Shown: positions 45,665 through 54,379 of the stretch, piece after piece | Layout: each line of letters opens with the position of its first letter | Position numbering within the stretch: the first letter of the stretch is position 1 | Assembly (NCBI RefSeq): GCF_015082335.1 | Contig: NZ_BLRL01000003.1 | Location: 124,001 to 188,000, forward strand | DNA: 64,000 nt | Direction: 5' to 3' | DNA from: Moritella sp. F3 | GTDB lineage: Bacteria; Pseudomonadota; Gammaproteobacteria; Enterobacterales; Moritellaceae | Made by a program: the position numbers and the translations under genes | Notes under the pieces: model-generated | The model's database searches: none | What the model was told of the DNA's origin: nothing | Seen by the model: the letters and a program-made list of their open reading frames with translations, nothing else

Positions 45665-46378
45665 GTGATTAAAAAATTTGAGCTTTGGATAATACAAGAA
45701 TATCCAAGAATTAGGAATACATCTAGATATCCAAATACAGTTAAAACTATATCTAACCATCTAGCTAAGAAAGGTGTACCTAACTCTAATATTTATTCAA
45801 TAGAATCATCTATGGTTGCAAGGACGTTAAGAGATGTTTACTTTAGCTTTGATGATATGTTCGCATTGAATAAACGCGGAAATAATATGTATAGTAGAGC
45901 GTTCGACCTGTATATAGAATTTTTAGATGGAAACAACTATAAGCTTTCCCTTGAGCAAGATGTTAATTCAGTTCTGTCTGAGCTTGTGTTAACAAACACA
46001 CAAAAAAGCACTCTAATTACTAGTCGAATTGGGCAGGGGAAATATAGAACTAAGCTGGTTGAATATTGGAATGGCTGCTCTGTAACCGGTTGTAAGCAAA
46101 TTCCACTGTTAGTAGCATCGCATATAAAGCCATGGGCTATTTCAGATGATCACGAAAGACTCGATTTATATAACGGGCTTTTATTACTGCCGAATATAGA
46201 TAAAGCTTTTGATAAGGGGTGTATTTCATTTGACTCATCAGGTTCAATTTTAATTTCACGTGACTTTAGTGAGTTTGAATTGTTTGGTGTAACAGAAAAA
46301 ATGAAGATTTTAATGAATGACAAGCATCAGCCATATTTGGATTACCATCGTAAAAATGTATATGAAAATTACATATAG
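45665..46378 (+). CDS. HNH endonuclease (HNH_2 type)
   Basis: A 237-residue protein with a GTG start. An N-terminal helical region of unknown type is followed by an HNH nuclease domain (about 135-205): 'CSVTGCKQIPLLVASHIKPW' supplies the zinc-type Cys and the His, and 'DLYNGLLLLPNIDKAFDKG' the Asn and His-equivalent part. The family is common near restriction systems. Base composition is more AT-rich than the flanking operons, suggesting recent acquisition. The target is unknown. Confidence 0.8.
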   Translation: MIKKFELWIIQEYPRIRNTSRYPNTVKTISNHLAKKGVPNSNIYSIESSMVARTLRDVYFSFDDMFALNKRGNNMYSRAFDLYIEFLDGNNYKLSLEQDVNSVLSELVLTNTQKSTLITSRIGQGKYRTKLVEYWNGCSVTGCKQIPLLVASHIKPWAISDDHERLDLYNGLLLLPNIDKAFDKGCISFDSSGSILISRDFSEFELFGVTEKMKILMNDKHQPYLDYHRKNVYENYI

Positions 46379-46433
46379 TAGTAACTTACTAATTTGTAAT
46401 TAACTACCTATATATATTTAGAATACCAATTAT

Positions 46434-46482
46434 GCTAATCTGCCTCAGTCTCCACGCATTCAAATCTGAGGTTAAGATTAGC
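46434..46482 (+). promoter_or_regulatory. Stem-loop covering the ribosome site of the methyltransferase-HNH gene
   Basis: GCTAATC (46434-46440) pairs with GATTAGC (46476-46482), and CCTCAG (46443-46448) with CTGAGG (46466-46471), around a 17-base loop. The only ribosome-site-like bases (GAGG) are in the stem, and the outer arm ends one base before ATG 46484. This would mask translation or act as a DNA operator dyad. Confidence 0.5.
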
Positions 46483-46483
46483 T

Positions 46484-48214
46484 ATGCACGCCAACTTTTA
46501 TGACGCTAATGCCCAACAGTTAGCAGATCAATATTTATCCAAATCCTTTGAAGAAGTGCATGCCGCATGGGCTGAATTCTTACCTGTAATTCTAAATAAA
46601 CCTAACGCCCGAATTCTTGATTTAGGTGCTGGGGCAGGGCGTGACAGTAAATACCTCGCAGAACAAGGCGAAGCCAAAGACATAAGTATTGTCGCTGTTG
46701 AACCCGCCAAGCTATTAGCCGAAATCGGCCAGCAACAAACTCAAGGTTTGAATGTAAAGTGGGTGGAAGATTCATTACCTGCGCTGGATGTAGTGAGTTG
46801 CCAAGAAGTCAGTTTCGACCTCATTCTGCTCAGTGCCGTGTGGATGCATATTCCTAAAACTGACCGTCCTCGCGCAATTCGTAAGTTAGCCAACCTCCTT
46901 AAACCCGGTGCGAAATTAGTTATCTCTCTGCGTCATGGCCCAAGTGGTGACGAACGTAAAATGCATGATGTCAGTACCGAAGAGTTAGAGTTATTGGCTA
47001 AGACTGTAGGTTTGTCTGTTGTGCTTAAAACAGAACACGATAGCGATAAACTTGGTCGTGATACCGTGCATTGGCAAACCGTAGTATTACAGCTACCTGA
47101 TGATGGTTCGGGGGCGTTCCCTTTCATTCGTCATGTAGCATTAAACGATGGTAAGTCAGCGACGCATAAACTGGCATTAATGCGGGTGTTGTTACGGATT
47201 GCTGATGGACACCCTGGCGCAGTTATTCGTCGCGAGCATACTTTGCAAGGTAGTCGAGTGATATTACCTGTCGGGTTGGTGGCGTTATATTGGTGTCATC
47301 AATACAAAGTACTTATCGACCAGCATGGTTTATACCAAACCCCAAATAAAAGTCCGAATATGGGATTTATGAGACCTGATGGCTGGCATAAATTAACGCA
47401 TCGCTCTGCAACTGATTATCGTATCGGTCATTTATTTGTTGGCGATGATGCCAAAGCATTACACCGTACGTTAACGAAGGCGGTTCAAAATATTAAAGAA
47501 ATGCCATGTACACATATAACCTTACCTAATAGTGATGTCTGTGTATTTGAAGTTGAAAGCAAAACAGTACGAGCTAAAGATAGCTTGTTTTTAGACATGG
47601 AGTCCTTGTTGCAATGGGGGGAGTTCTCACTGCCAGAAACGGTATGGAATGCCTTTGCACGTTATGCGTGTTGGATTGAACCTGTACTAGTTAGTGAATG
47701 GATGAAAACCATGAAAGGTTATAAGGGTAATCAAAGCCCTAAGCAGCAACTTGCAATAGTGAACTCGTTAGATTGGTTAGAGGCCAAACGCTCTACAGAA
47801 GAGAGTCGAAAGCGTTTTGACGTATTACGACAAACGCAAAGCCTGCAATGTGTTTGGTCTGGCAAGATTTTAAAGCAAGAGTTTGCAATAGACCATTGCA
47901 TGCCGTTTGCACGTTGGCCGAATAACGATCTGTGGAACTTGCTACCAAGTGACAGTAAAGTGAATGGCCAGAAAAGTGATAGTTTACCCACCGCGAAAAA
48001 GCTTAAAGACGCGCGTTTACGAATTACAGACTGGTGGCAACACGCTTGGACTGATGATGCTATGCAATCAACTCGCTTCTTTGCTGAAGCTAATATAGCT
48101 TTGCCGGGGCTAACGACGAATAACACCTCAATTGATGATCTGTTCGAAGCGTTGGAATTACAACGTGGGCGACTGAAAGAAATGCAGCAATTGAGGGAGT
48201 GGGGGGATAATTAA
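46484..48214 (+). CDS. Fusion of a class I SAM methyltransferase and an HNH endonuclease
   Basis: A 576-residue protein. The N-terminal Rossmann methyltransferase (about 1-195) has motif I 'ILDLGAGAGRD' (44-54) and 'FDLILLSAVWMHI'; it lacks the (D/N/S)PP(Y/F) motif of adenine or cytosine-N4 DNA methylases. A middle region (about 205-440) is of no family I recognise. A C-terminal HNH domain (about 455-535) follows: 'CVWSGKILKQEFAIDHCMPF' with Asp470-His471, then 'NDLWNLLPSDSKVNGQKSD'. It lies 58 bases before mcrB. It may be a nuclease paired with a modifying activity on small molecules, protein or RNA; this is unproven. Confidence 0.82.
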   Translation: MHANFYDANAQQLADQYLSKSFEEVHAAWAEFLPVILNKPNARILDLGAGAGRDSKYLAEQGEAKDISIVAVEPAKLLAEIGQQQTQGLNVKWVEDSLPALDVVSCQEVSFDLILLSAVWMHIPKTDRPRAIRKLANLLKPGAKLVISLRHGPSGDERKMHDVSTEELELLAKTVGLSVVLKTEHDSDKLGRDTVHWQTVVLQLPDDGSGAFPFIRHVALNDGKSATHKLALMRVLLRIADGHPGAVIRREHTLQGSRVILPVGLVALYWCHQYKVLIDQHGLYQTPNKSPNMGFMRPDGWHKLTHRSATDYRIGHLFVGDDAKALHRTLTKAVQNIKEMPCTHITLPNSDVCVFEVESKTVRAKDSLFLDMESLLQWGEFSLPETVWNAFARYACWIEPVLVSEWMKTMKGYKGNQSPKQQLAIVNSLDWLEAKRSTEESRKRFDVLRQTQSLQCVWSGKILKQEFAIDHCMPFARWPNNDLWNLLPSDSKVNGQKSDSLPTAKKLKDARLRITDWWQHAWTDDAMQSTRFFAEANIALPGLTTNNTSIDDLFEALELQRGRLKEMQQLREWGDN

Positions 48215-48271
48215 TCACCCTTATATATTTTAGTATCCGATGTGACATTATTTTCAAGGAATTACCAATTT

Positions 48272-50734
48272 ATGGATTTTAACAAGCAGTTTGATTTATA
48301 TCGAGAGTATGTACAAAACACACTTAGCCAATTTCCAGTGGATTCGACAAAGTTAAATTGTATAGCCGTATTTAAGGCATTAGCAGAACTGATCTATGAG
48401 AAAGAAACTCAACTACATGTGAGTGGCGTTGATGTAGTTAACCGAGAAATACTGCAAAAAAGAGTCAGTGAACGTTATCCTGTTAATGCAAATGCTCGTC
48501 GCCAAGAGGTGAATAAATACTTGTCGCAACGATTCCGATTAAAAGGTGATAAAGAACCAAGTTTTATTGAATTTACTTTAAAAAATGATACACAGATTTA
48601 TTCAAGATTAGATGAGGTTGATGCAGGCTCGAAGAGAGAAGGCTATCGAATTTGCGACTTTTTGGAACGAGATAAATTGATTGATTTTTTACGTAATTTG
48701 GATTTGACTGTTTATTACTTACAACCATCAGAACTTACATTAATAGGAATTGTTGATGCTTACTTAAAGACTTTTGTTAATAATTCACCGAATCAAAAAT
48801 GGTTTATTGATTACAGCAAAATTGTCAGTCAGTTTCAACGTACCGATAAAATAACCGAGGAACAATTAACCTCTCACTGGCTAAAGCAAAGAAATGGTGT
48901 TGCTTTAATTAAAAATGGAATCACTTCAAAGGCTGATTTTCAATCGGCAAAACCAGCTTTGGAGAAAATAACTCAGCTGATGAAAAGCAGTAGTGACTTG
49001 AGGAATTATAATCAAGCATTAAAACTAATGGATGAGGCTAAAGAGGAACAACAACTTTCAAAGATATACAATGCCGTATTAAATCGAATTGCGATTACTT
49101 ATAATTCTGATGAATTAACCTTTCCTGTTGATAGAAAAGTGATGCCCAAGTTAGTAAATTTCTTTAATGATGTATTTAATTTAGAAATAGACGTTAAGGG
49201 TAAAAACTGGTTCGAATTAAGTACTTCTTTAAAAGTTGCGATGAAGGAGTGTATTCCTATGGAGGTCGATCCACTCAAACTCAACATTATTATTTGGCGA
49301 ATTTATGAAAATAAAACTATTTTTAGCCAATTGTTGAATTCACAGTTTTACGATGAGAATGGAGAGGGACATATGACTTCAAACGCATTAAACCAAATTC
49401 TTTATGGTCCTCCTGGAACAGGTAAAACATACCATTCTATCGAGGCTGCAGTAAAAGCTGCAGAGCCGACATTTACCTTTGATACTCGTCAAGAATTAAA
49501 AACAGAATACGATCGCCTTGTTGTAAAAAATCGAATTCGATTTGTGACATTCCATCAAAGTTATGGCTATGAAGAGTTTGTTGAAGGCTTAAGCGCGAAA
49601 ACAAAAGACGGCCAAATTTCGTATTATGAAAAAGATGGTATTTTTAAAAAGATCTGCACTACAGCGCAAGCAAAAAAGGTAGTTTCAGTTCTTGATCATG
49701 ACCCCCGATTTTCAGCGCTTATGGTATTGTTAAAAGGCTATCAAGAAAACGGTACGCCATTAGAAACAGTTCAGGGCAAGCGGTTTATAATTTCCAAGGT
49801 GTCGGAAATTTCAATAACAGTTCAACCTGAAGGTGCCGAAAATACGAAAAGTGTGAATGTTAAGCATTTGATTAATTATTTGTTTTCACGTGATAACGAT
49901 TCTATTACTAATCATTCGCCTGCATATATCCGTGGTATTGCTATTGTGTATGATAAGTTGACTCAGTCGTTTGATGATACAAAAAAGAAAAACTATGTGC
50001 TAATTATTGACGAAATTAACCGCGGTAATATCTCTAAAATATTTGGGGAGCTGATCACCTTGATTGAGCCCTCTAAGCGAGCAGGTGCTGATGAAGCTTT
50101 GTCTCTTACCTTACCTTATTCAGGAACGACATTTTCAGTACCAAAAAACTTATACATTATCGGCACAATGAACACGGCAGACCGCTCATTAGCTATGATG
50201 GATACTGCTTTACGTCGTCGTTTTGACTTTGTTGAAATGATGCCAAATACCGCGTTATTTAATGGTATTAACGTTAAAGGTATCAACTTACAGTTAATGC
50301 TTGAAACAATGAACAAGCGTATTGAAGTGCTTTATGACCGTGAACATACATTAGGTCATGCTTTCTTTATGCCAGTTAAAGCGCTGGTGGATGCTAACCA
50401 AATCGATGATGCATTTACTGAACTAAAATCTGTATTCAAAAACAAAATCATTCCATTGCTCGAAGAATATTTCTTTGAAGATTGGAACAAGATCCGCTTA
50501 GTTCTAGGTGATAACCAAAAAGATGAATCACTACGATTTATAACGGAAAAAACACAATCATACGGAGATATCTTTGGTTTGGATCATGGCTTAGACAGTT
50601 ATGAAACTGAAAATACCACGTACGCGTTAGCTCCGTTTGATGGTGACAGTTCAGTGTGGAATGATCCTAAAGCATACATAGGTATATACCCTAAAGAGCC
50701 TACAAAACTCGCTAGTGTCGCAGAGGCTGGATAG
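48272..50734 (+). CDS. mcrB: McrB-like AAA+ GTPase of a type IV restriction system
   Basis: An 820-residue protein starting at ATG 48272; an upstream GTG 48242 is less likely because AAGGA lies between them. The AAA+ domain has Walker A GPPGTGKT (about 379-386), Walker B 'VLIIDEINRGNISKIFGEL' and the McrB hallmark 'MNTADRS' followed by 'ALRRRFDF'. The N-terminal 370 residues, where McrB proteins recognise modified DNA, match no domain I know; helical repeats dominate. E. coli McrB is only about 460 residues. It forms the motor with McrC, whose gene follows by 2 bases. Confidence 0.87.
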   Translation: MDFNKQFDLYREYVQNTLSQFPVDSTKLNCIAVFKALAELIYEKETQLHVSGVDVVNREILQKRVSERYPVNANARRQEVNKYLSQRFRLKGDKEPSFIEFTLKNDTQIYSRLDEVDAGSKREGYRICDFLERDKLIDFLRNLDLTVYYLQPSELTLIGIVDAYLKTFVNNSPNQKWFIDYSKIVSQFQRTDKITEEQLTSHWLKQRNGVALIKNGITSKADFQSAKPALEKITQLMKSSSDLRNYNQALKLMDEAKEEQQLSKIYNAVLNRIAITYNSDELTFPVDRKVMPKLVNFFNDVFNLEIDVKGKNWFELSTSLKVAMKECIPMEVDPLKLNIIIWRIYENKTIFSQLLNSQFYDENGEGHMTSNALNQILYGPPGTGKTYHSIEAAVKAAEPTFTFDTRQELKTEYDRLVVKNRIRFVTFHQSYGYEEFVEGLSAKTKDGQISYYEKDGIFKKICTTAQAKKVVSVLDHDPRFSALMVLLKGYQENGTPLETVQGKRFIISKVSEISITVQPEGAENTKSVNVKHLINYLFSRDNDSITNHSPAYIRGIAIVYDKLTQSFDDTKKKNYVLIIDEINRGNISKIFGELITLIEPSKRAGADEALSLTLPYSGTTFSVPKNLYIIGTMNTADRSLAMMDTALRRRFDFVEMMPNTALFNGINVKGINLQLMLETMNKRIEVLYDREHTLGHAFFMPVKALVDANQIDDAFTELKSVFKNKIIPLLEEYFFEDWNKIRLVLGDNQKDESLRFITEKTQSYGDIFGLDHGLDSYETENTTYALAPFDGDSSVWNDPKAYIGIYPKEPTKLASVAEAG

Positions 50735-50736
50735 TT

Positions 50737-52071
50737 GTGACAAAAGTAAAACAAAACGTCACTGTTTTTGAATATAGCCATCTGGGTAAAGGTGAAAAGG
50801 CGGCTAATTCGAACCGTATAACACAAATCTCTGCATCCGCGTTTAACTACCTTAAGCAGCTGTGCTTGTGTGATGAATCTGAAAGCCGTTTTCTTAGTCT
50901 AAAGATTATCGACAGTACCGAAGTCTTGCGGCTGAATAACTATGCAGGTGTGATTCTTACGCCGGATGGTACGCAGATTGAAGTACTGCCTAAGATAGCG
51001 AAACGCCTTGAAGGTAAAGTCGGTGAGGATAAAGCCCGACAAACATTATTGACCATGCTTAAAACCTTGGGGTCGTTTCGTCATATCCAGACTAGCAGTG
51101 CCAATATCAGTAAATCTAAGATGCCGTTGTTAGAAGTGTTTATCACGCAGTTTTTAGACTCAGTGAATACATTGGTTAAGCGTGGTTTACGCAGTGATTA
51201 TGTCAAACAAGAAGACAACCTCGGGTTCTTAAAAGGTAAGTTACTGGTCGGTAAACAGCTTCGTTATAACAGTATTAACAAACACAAGTTTTATGTGGAA
51301 TACGATGAGTTCTTGCAAGACCGCCCTGTTAATCGCTTAGTACACTCGGCATTACAAAAAGTGGCTAAATATACTCGTTCAGCCCGTAATCAAAAACTGT
51401 TACGGGAACTCAAGTTTGTATTTGACGAAGTGCCGGTGAGTCGTAATGTCAAACAGGACTTTGCGCAGGTCAAACTTGATCGTGGTATGTCGTATTATCA
51501 AAGCCCGTTAGCGTGGGCACAATTAATACTCGATGGTTTTTCACCACTGACAATGAAAGACACTAACAGTGCCTTTTCTTTATTGTTTCCCATGGAAGCC
51601 GTTTTTGAATCTTATGTTGAAAGTATCTTGAAAAAGCAGATGGCTGATGGTTTCACATTACGTGGACAGGTTAAGCAGCAATATCTCGTTACCCATAATA
51701 CTAAAAACATGTTTAATCTTAAGCCCGATTTGGTTGTTTACAAGGAACAGAGTGTTCATGTTGTATTAGATACCAAATGGAAACTGATTGATGGCAGTGG
51801 CAAAGATAAGTACGGTATTTCCCAAGCTGATATGTATCAAATGTTTGCTTATGGACATAAGTATTTAGCAGGCAAGGGCAATATCGTGCTTATCTACCCG
51901 CAGCATGATGATTTCAAAGAAGCTGTTGAACATAGCTTTGACTTTAATAAAGAGTTAAAGTTATGGGTAGTACCGTTTGTGATAGAAGAGGGGCAAGAGC
52001 GACTACTATTACCGCAATGTGCTAGTTTTACGTCAATTATTTCTAACATCAAAGCAAAAGGAAGCGCATGA
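50737..52071 (+). CDS. mcrC: McrC-like PD-(D/E)xK nuclease subunit
   Basis: A 444-residue protein with a GTG start. The N-terminal DUF2357/McrC-type region begins 'GVILTPDGTQIEVLPKIAKR', and the nuclease core is near 325-350: 'LKPDLVVYKEQSVHVVLDTK' supplies PD and DxK. It is the cleavage partner of McrB in type IV restriction of modified foreign DNA. The stop overlaps the start of a small zinc-ribbon gene (ATGA). Confidence 0.88.
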   Translation: MTKVKQNVTVFEYSHLGKGEKAANSNRITQISASAFNYLKQLCLCDESESRFLSLKIIDSTEVLRLNNYAGVILTPDGTQIEVLPKIAKRLEGKVGEDKARQTLLTMLKTLGSFRHIQTSSANISKSKMPLLEVFITQFLDSVNTLVKRGLRSDYVKQEDNLGFLKGKLLVGKQLRYNSINKHKFYVEYDEFLQDRPVNRLVHSALQKVAKYTRSARNQKLLRELKFVFDEVPVSRNVKQDFAQVKLDRGMSYYQSPLAWAQLILDGFSPLTMKDTNSAFSLLFPMEAVFESYVESILKKQMADGFTLRGQVKQQYLVTHNTKNMFNLKPDLVVYKEQSVHVVLDTKWKLIDGSGKDKYGISQADMYQMFAYGHKYLAGKGNIVLIYPQHDDFKEAVEHSFDFNKELKLWVVPFVIEEGQERLLLPQCASFTSIISNIKAKGSA

Positions 52072-52196
52072 ACATCAAGTCAATCACCAGTCTAAACCAA
52101 GGCGATCTTTGCCCTAAATGTGGCCTGATTATCTGCATGCCACCTAACTTAATGGCGAACTGCTTGGGTTGTGGTTACGACCTTAGCAACGATTGA
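52068..52196 (+). CDS. 42-residue double-CxxC (zinc-ribbon) protein overlapping mcrC
   Basis: ATG 52068 overlaps the mcrC stop codon and follows AAAGGAAGCGC, a good ribosome site. The product has two zinc-type knuckles, CPKC (15-18) and CLGC (32-35), separated by 13 residues ('GLIICMPPNLMAN'), and ends 'GYDLSND'. The size is too small for routine gene calling. Coupling to mcrC suggests a role in the same system, perhaps as a DNA- or protein-binding accessory. Function is not known. Confidence 0.7.
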   Translation: MNIKSITSLNQGDLCPKCGLIICMPPNLMANCLGCGYDLSND

Positions 52197-52312
52197 TTCA
52201 TAGCCCATCACATAATTCTCAGTCCTTGGTATGAATAGGCTTATCAGTCTAATAATAATCTCTATAATGACCGCCGATATTTAACATGGATGTCATACCT
52301 TAGGATATTTTA

Positions 52313-53248
52313 GTGAAAAGTTTATTCGATACGTTTAATGCCCCTGAAGATGCAGAATCAAACCTAGTACGTGAGCAATTAAAAGGGTTTTTAACCCCAC
52401 AGAGTAGTGCTGAGTTTGTTGCTAGGGACGCGACATCTATAACGCTCGCCACCGTGAGAGAAGGCAGTTCTCCCTATATTCTGATTATTAATGGTTATCT
52501 TTCCGAAGAGGGGGAAGTGGTATCTGATTGGCTAAGTGTTGTTGATGAACTGTATCCAGAAAACAAGATTATCCATGTACGTTGGAATGCGGGTGATATT
52601 ATTGATATAGCGCGTAATGGCGATACTATTAGTGACGAAAACGCGGTTGATAAATGGTTCGCAGCGGCCAAGTTAGCAAGAGATATGAGCCCCGCTGGTA
52701 TTGCCGCTTTGGTTGGCGGTATCGTTGCAGATAAACTGGTCGGGCATTGGCATAAATCGTTTAATGAAACGCTTCATGCTGGCCTAGATTTAGCAAACGC
52801 AGTGCAAGGTGATAAGCAATTACATGGTGCCATATTAATGGGTTATTCATTGGGTGCCAAAGTGGCTTGTCAGGCGTTGAAAAACCTGGATGCTAATACA
52901 GTCTCTAGATGTTATTTGTTGGCGGGGGCTGTATCTGCAGACGCTGAGCAATGGGCGCCCATATTGGCAAAGCACAGCGAACTCAAGTTGATTAATTGTT
53001 ATAGCGATAATGATGATGTTTTGAAAGGTGCCAATGGGGCTGAGGGGATCTTTTCTCATACACCGGCCGGACTGACCAAAATTGAAAGTGATAATGCTAA
53101 GCAAGTCGTTAATCTGGATGTATCGGCGTTCTCATCTGGGCATATGCACTTTAAAAATGAACGTGTAGGCAAAGTATTGGCTTCATTCACGTTTAACAAT
53201 TCATATACTGATTACGTCGTTACGGGGGAGGTTAGGGCGCTGGTTTAA
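52313..53248 (+). CDS. Alpha/beta hydrolase-fold protein (DUF726-like)
   Basis: A 311-residue cytoplasmic protein with a GTG start; TAGGATA precedes it. Hydrolase fold: 'PYILIINGYLSEEGEV' (oxyanion strand), nucleophile elbow GYSLGA with Ser179, and a C-terminal His in 'SSGHMHF'. A hydrophobic insertion near 128-145 ('AGIAALVGGIVADKLVG') could touch membranes, as in DUF726/TMCO4 proteins. The substrate is unknown. It is a single gene with no obvious operon partner. Confidence 0.7.
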   Translation: MKSLFDTFNAPEDAESNLVREQLKGFLTPQSSAEFVARDATSITLATVREGSSPYILIINGYLSEEGEVVSDWLSVVDELYPENKIIHVRWNAGDIIDIARNGDTISDENAVDKWFAAAKLARDMSPAGIAALVGGIVADKLVGHWHKSFNETLHAGLDLANAVQGDKQLHGAILMGYSLGAKVACQALKNLDANTVSRCYLLAGAVSADAEQWAPILAKHSELKLINCYSDNDDVLKGANGAEGIFSHTPAGLTKIESDNAKQVVNLDVSAFSSGHMHFKNERVGKVLASFTFNNSYTDYVVTGEVRALV

Positions 53249-53370
53249 ATTACTGGTGCCGGGGTTAATAGACCGTATTGCCGACCGTGCGATACGCAAT
53301 CGACACTAATGTCTGGTCACTCAACCCCTTATTAGCTGAAAGCATTAGACTTTGTTGTGAGGGAGGGATA

Positions 53371-53412
53371 ATGTGTTGCATAGGTATGTTCGCAACAAGT
53401 TGTCATCAATGA
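53371..53412 (+). CDS. Candidate 13-residue Cys-rich leader ORF before the patatin gene
   Basis: ATG 53371 follows GAGGGAGGGATA, the best ribosome site in the area, and encodes MCCIGMFATSCHQ. Its TGA overlaps the GAGG used by the patatin start (53421), so ribosomes finishing the leader would sit on that site. Three of 13 residues are Cys. The competing view is that the strong site serves TTG 53373 in the patatin frame. Confidence 0.35.
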   Translation: MCCIGMFATSCHQ

Positions 53413-53420
53413 GGTCGGTA

Positions 53421-54320
53421 ATGAGTGACGTGAGTCTAGATAAAGTCGGTTTAATCGTGGAAGGTGGTGGGCTAAGAGCCATGTTTGGCGCTGGGGTACT
53501 GGATCATTTTCTTACTTGTGCAGTGCATTTTCCGTATGTGTCAGGTGTTTCTGCTGGCGCGCTGTATTCCGCCTCTTATGTGTCGAAACAACATAAACGC
53601 AACCTAAATATTCAGCTCAAGTACCATGATGATCCCCGCTATATGGGCATGAAACACCTGCTTAAAACCGGTAGTTATGTGAATACGCCTTTCACTTTTC
53701 ATGCGATGGCCAAACAACTGGTGCCGTATGACTTTGATATGTTGTTTAATATGAAGGAAGTATTTGAAATAGGCGCGTTTAATTGTAAGACCGGCAAGAC
53801 AGATTATTTTTCTTCTCAGCAATTAACTACTCAAGATCAGGTGTTAGACAGCCTTATCGCGACCTCAAGTTTACCGTTTATTTCCAAACCGATGATGATT
53901 AATAACATGCCTTATCTTGATGGTGGCATTATGGATCCCATTCCCGCAGAGCATGCTTTTGAGTCGGGATGTGATCGCTTGGTCATTATTTTAAGTCAGC
54001 ATGAAAGTTACCGAAAATCAGCCATGAAAATGGATTTGGCTTGTCGCATTGCTTGTTATAAATATCCGAAGTTATATCAAGCGCTGCATGCACGGCATGA
54101 GCATTATAATAACGCTTTGGATAAGATCGCAGAATGGCAACGACAAGGTAAAGTGTTTGTTATTCGCCCGCAAGCGCCGTCAGATATTTCGCGCTTAGAG
54201 AAAGACAAGCATAAGGTAAAATTGCGTTATGAAGAAGGCGTGACTGAAGCACAAGCCTGTTGGGGAGATCTGCAACAATGGCTAGCGACTCCGGCAGTGA
54301 ACTGCCGCCAAGCGATTTAA
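53421..54320 (+). CDS. Patatin-like phospholipase (YjjU-like)
   Basis: A 299-residue hydrolase from ATG 53421, six bases after GAGG. Oxyanion loop EGGG (14-17), nucleophile Ser44 in GVSAG, and catalytic Asp167 in DGGIMD make a complete Ser-Asp dyad. 'RLEKDKHKVKLRYEEGVTEA' near the C-terminus is typical of the YjjU branch of bacterial patatins. It probably acts on phospholipids in the cytoplasm. A TTG at 53373 would add 16 residues. Confidence 0.83.
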   Translation: MSDVSLDKVGLIVEGGGLRAMFGAGVLDHFLTCAVHFPYVSGVSAGALYSASYVSKQHKRNLNIQLKYHDDPRYMGMKHLLKTGSYVNTPFTFHAMAKQLVPYDFDMLFNMKEVFEIGAFNCKTGKTDYFSSQQLTTQDQVLDSLIATSSLPFISKPMMINNMPYLDGGIMDPIPAEHAFESGCDRLVIILSQHESYRKSAMKMDLACRIACYKYPKLYQALHARHEHYNNALDKIAEWQRQGKVFVIRPQAPSDISRLEKDKHKVKLRYEEGVTEAQACWGDLQQWLATPAVNCRQAI

Positions 54321-54335
54321 AATGAGTTAAGCTAA

Positions 54336-54366
54336 AAGGCGATACTATTGTGCTATATCGCCTTTG
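54336..54366. terminator. Bidirectional terminator after the patatin gene
   Basis: AAAGGCGATA pairs with TATCGCCTTT (10 bp) around an 11-base loop, between convergent stops at 54320 (plus) and 54380 (minus). Confidence 0.7.
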
Positions 54367-54379
54367 ACTTAATCAGTCT

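Noticed and set aside
46484..47068. N-terminal domain of the fusion considered as a DNA adenine or cytosine methylase
   Set aside because: The SAM motif I is present, but there is no DPPY/NPPY or PC motif, so it looks like a general class I methyltransferase instead.
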